Below, one piece after another: positions 62,162 to 64,000 of a stretch of 64,000 bases of DNA (position 1 is the first letter of the stretch; every line of letters begins with the position of its first letter). The notes below the pieces were generated by a model. The model saw only the letters and a program-made list of their open reading frames with translations. It had not been told where the DNA came from and made no database searches. The stretch spans positions 1 through 64,000 of the forward strand of contig CAKSAC010000003.1 of the NCBI GenBank assembly GCA_934434925.1, written 5' to 3'. The DNA is from an uncultured Eubacteriales bacterium (GTDB lineage: Bacteria; Bacillota; Clostridia; Oscillospirales; CAG-272). The translations under genes and the position numbers were made by a program.

Positions 62162-63343
62162 TCAGTGGTGGAAGAGTCTGGTTCCTGTGAAGCACAAAAC
62201 CATCCCGTATTCGTTGCAACGGGCAATAATGTCCTCGTCTCTGATGGAGCCGCCCGGCTCGGCAATGTACGACACACCGCTCCGATGCGCGCGTATCACG
62301 TTGTCGTCAAACGGGAAAAATGCGTCCGACCCCAGTGAAACGCCGCTGATTTTTGCAAGGTATTCTTTACATTCTTCTTCGGTCAGCGGCTCCGGAGGCG
62401 AGACAAAGTACTTTTGCCAAATGCCGTCCGCGCAGACATCTTCCTCGTTCTTGTTGATATATCCGTCGATAACATTATCCCGGATCGCTCTCCCCAGATC
62501 GCTCTTGAACGGCAGATTCAGCACCTTGTCGTGCATTCTCAAAAACCATGTGTCGGCTTTGTCGCCGGCGAGGCGGGTGCAATGTATGCGCGATTGCTGC
62601 CCGGCACCTACGCCGATTGTTTGACCGCCATATGCATAGCACACGGAATTGGATTGCGTATATTTCAAAGCAATCAGCGCGATTATGAGGTCGCGTTTTG
62701 CGTCTTCGGGAAGGTTTTTATTGGCGGAAACCATGTTCCGGAGCGCGCTTTCATCCAGCAAACACTCGTTGCGCCCCTGCTCAAACGTCACGCCGAAGAC
62801 CTGCTTTCTTTCCAGGGGCGAAGGCTTGTAATTTTCGTCTATGGTCAGGATGTTATACGCGCCTTTCCTCTTTCCTTTGAGAATTTCCTCGGCCTTTTTC
62901 GTATATCCAGGCGCAATGATGCCGTCCGAAACCTCCCGGGCCAAAAGTCGCGCGGTAGGCTCGTCGCAAACGTCGGACAGCGCCACAAAATCCCCGAACG
63001 AACACATTCTATCCGCCCCTCTGGCGCGCGCGTAGGCACAGGCCAGCGGAGAAAGATCGGAATCCCCGTCGGCCATGAAAAAGGCTTTCCGGAGTTTTTC
63101 GTCCAGCGGCAGGCCGACTGCCGCCCCGGCAGGACTGACATGCTTGAACGATGCCGCCGCCGGAAGCCCCAGCGCGGTTTTCAGTTCCCGGACAAGTTGC
63201 CACGCGTTGAGCGCGTCCAGCAAATTGATATAGCCCGGATTTCCGTTCAGCACACGCAAGGGCAGTTCTCCGCCCCCGTCCATGAAGATTCTCGCGGGTT
63301 TCTGATTGGGATTGCAGCCGTATTTCAGTTGAAGTTCTTTCAT
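62162..63343 (-). CDS. purH: Stand-alone AICAR transformylase (PurH C-terminal-type)
   Basis: Transfers a formyl group from 10-formyltetrahydrofolate to AICAR. The 393-residue protein corresponds to the transformylase part of bifunctional PurH (LKYGCNPNQKPA, FKHVSPAGAA, YTQSNSVCYA, RIHCTRLAGDKADTW, GSDAFFPFDDN) and has no IMP cyclohydrolase domain. That activity comes from the separate purO gene immediately upstream, whose stop it overlaps. Two ATGs are adjacent; the second (63343) is better spaced from GGGAGG. Confidence 0.92.
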   Translation of the reverse strand: MKELQLKYGCNPNQKPARIFMDGGGELPLRVLNGNPGYINLLDALNAWQLVRELKTALGLPAAASFKHVSPAGAAVGLPLDEKLRKAFFMADGDSDLSPLACAYARARGADRMCSFGDFVALSDVCDEPTARLLAREVSDGIIAPGYTKKAEEILKGKRKGAYNILTIDENYKPSPLERKQVFGVTFEQGRNECLLDESALRNMVSANKNLPEDAKRDLIIALIALKYTQSNSVCYAYGGQTIGVGAGQQSRIHCTRLAGDKADTWFLRMHDKVLNLPFKSDLGRAIRDNVIDGYINKNEEDVCADGIWQKYFVSPPEPLTEEECKEYLAKISGVSLGSDAFFPFDDNVIRAHRSGVSYIAEPGGSIRDEDIIARCNEYGMVLCFTGTRLFHH

Positions 63344-64000
63344 CATATCCTCCCGGTGCGGTTTTCTTTTTGATGTTTGTTGATGAGGCAGTCAACATAG
63401 CGCCCCGTTCCGATCTCCGTATATCGGGCGTAAACCGAGATTTTGTTTTCGCAATGCAGGGAATTCCAGACCGCCCCGGCAAACCCGTCTGCCGTATCAG
63501 GCACAAGGACCCGAACCGGCTCACCTGAAAATCCGGGCAACGGGGAGCCGTCATCATCATAAGTTCTGATGAAATGCCCCTCTCCCGAAACGGCGGCGTA
63601 TGAGAAGAAAAAGCGATTGCATTTCGTTCCGGTTCCGTCCGCGCTTTTCAGAATACTCAGTTCATACCGGGGCTCTTCTTCACCCGCGTAAAGAATCCCG
63701 CTGATACGCGGGGTGAAATTGGGCGCGTCCGGCTCGAACGTCCTCGTTTTCAGCGCCTCGGAAAAGCCTTTCCCCTGTTTCAGCCCCTCATAGACCGTAT
63801 CGGTCTGGTCTCCGTTCGTAACAATCGTTTTCATCCCGTATGTCCTGACGGCGTTGTATATAATCAGCGAGGGATCCCGGACCTTTTCCGCGTCGAACGG
63901 CGCAGTTTTCAGCGTGCCGTCCTCTTCCTTGCAAAAAATGCGGTTCCTGCTGTTTTCGCTTCTGCCCGTGATGAAGTACACCGACGCGAAAGACCGCCCG
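63343..64000 (-). CDS. purO: IMP cyclohydrolase, archaeal PurO type (5' end beyond the window)
   Basis: Final step of IMP synthesis: ring closure of FAICAR. The visible 218 residues contain GRSENSRNRIF, DPSLIIYNAVRTYGMKTIVT, NGDQTDTVYEGL, TFEPDAPNFTPRISG and GEGHFIRTYDDDG, the pattern of the PurO-like family rather than PurH-N. The frame remains open to the window end without a convincing start; an apparent GTG at 63981 falls inside the conserved core, so the gene is truncated by the window. It precedes and overlaps the AICAR transformylase gene. Confidence 0.9.
   Translation of the reverse strand, partial: GRSFASVYFITGRSENSRNRIFCKEEDGTLKTAPFDAEKVRDPSLIIYNAVRTYGMKTIVTNGDQTDTVYEGLKQGKGFSEALKTRTFEPDAPNFTPRISGILYAGEEEPRYELSILKSADGTGTKCNRFFFSYAAVSGEGHFIRTYDDDGSPLPGFSGEPVRVLVPDTADGFAGAVWNSLHCENKISVYARYTEIGTGRYVDCLINKHQKENRTGRI

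Noticed and set aside
63961..63981. GTG at 63981 as the purO start
   Set aside because: It falls within the conserved core strand before GRSENSRNR, and the frame continues open to the window edge, so the gene is cut by the window.

Overview
This window is ordinary chromosome from a moderately GC-rich Bacillota, most likely an uncultivated gut Clostridia lineage (Oscillospirales or Christensenellales type). Supporting signs are near-consensus sigma-A promoters with 17-bp spacers, AGGAGG-type ribosome binding sites, an HPr with both His15 and Ser46, an adjacent prmC-DUF1385 pair, an archaeal-type AspRS, and an archaeal-type IMP cyclohydrolase beside a stand-alone AICAR transformylase. The taxonomic placement is inference. 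I saw no rRNA, tRNA, CRISPR array, prophage or insertion sequence.

Region 1 (1-24.1 kb) is housekeeping. It holds a DinG-like helicase, an EamA transporter, an SGNH hydrolase, a CPBP protease with tadA, rimM-trmD followed by an O-antigen-ligase-like membrane protein, ptsH (HPr), uvrC-rsmD-coaD, a NUDIX hydrolase and a PHP phosphoesterase. On the minus strand follow DUF1385-prmC, ddl-murI, rbfA-nrnA, archaeal-type aspS and a sugar nucleotidyltransferase.

Region 2 (24.2-35.3 kb) is the most unusual part: six tandem paralogous lipoproteins of 543-550 residues, all on the plus strand. Each has its own strong promoter, a conserved leader and its own terminator. They form two subfamilies in the order A-A-B-B-A-B. 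Their C-terminal halves look like extracellular solute-binding proteins, but no permease or ATPase lies nearby. DNA-level mosaicism and one duplicated A/B junction indicate recent duplication and gene conversion.

Region 3 (35.3-45 kb) looks like a glycan-related accessory locus: an alpha/beta-hydrolase esterase, a GH36 alpha-galactosidase, a LacI-family regulator and a 1423-residue secreted protein with two LamG-like modules.

Region 4 (45.6-48.2 kb) is a minus-strand operon of a TIM-barrel sugar isomerase-like protein, a small PII-like protein and a CPA2 cation:proton antiporter.

Region 5 (48.3-64 kb) is nucleotide biosynthesis on the minus strand. The pyrimidine operon is pyrC-carB-pyrK-pyrD-pyrF-pyrE-pyrB; its PyrB carries a fused PyrI-type zinc domain, and carA and pyrR are absent from the operon. 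Upstream lies a purine run purO-AICAR transformylase-purD-purL, with purO cut by the window edge.

A recurring feature is short tandem repeats placed at or just after stop codons in the intergenic spaces throughout the window.
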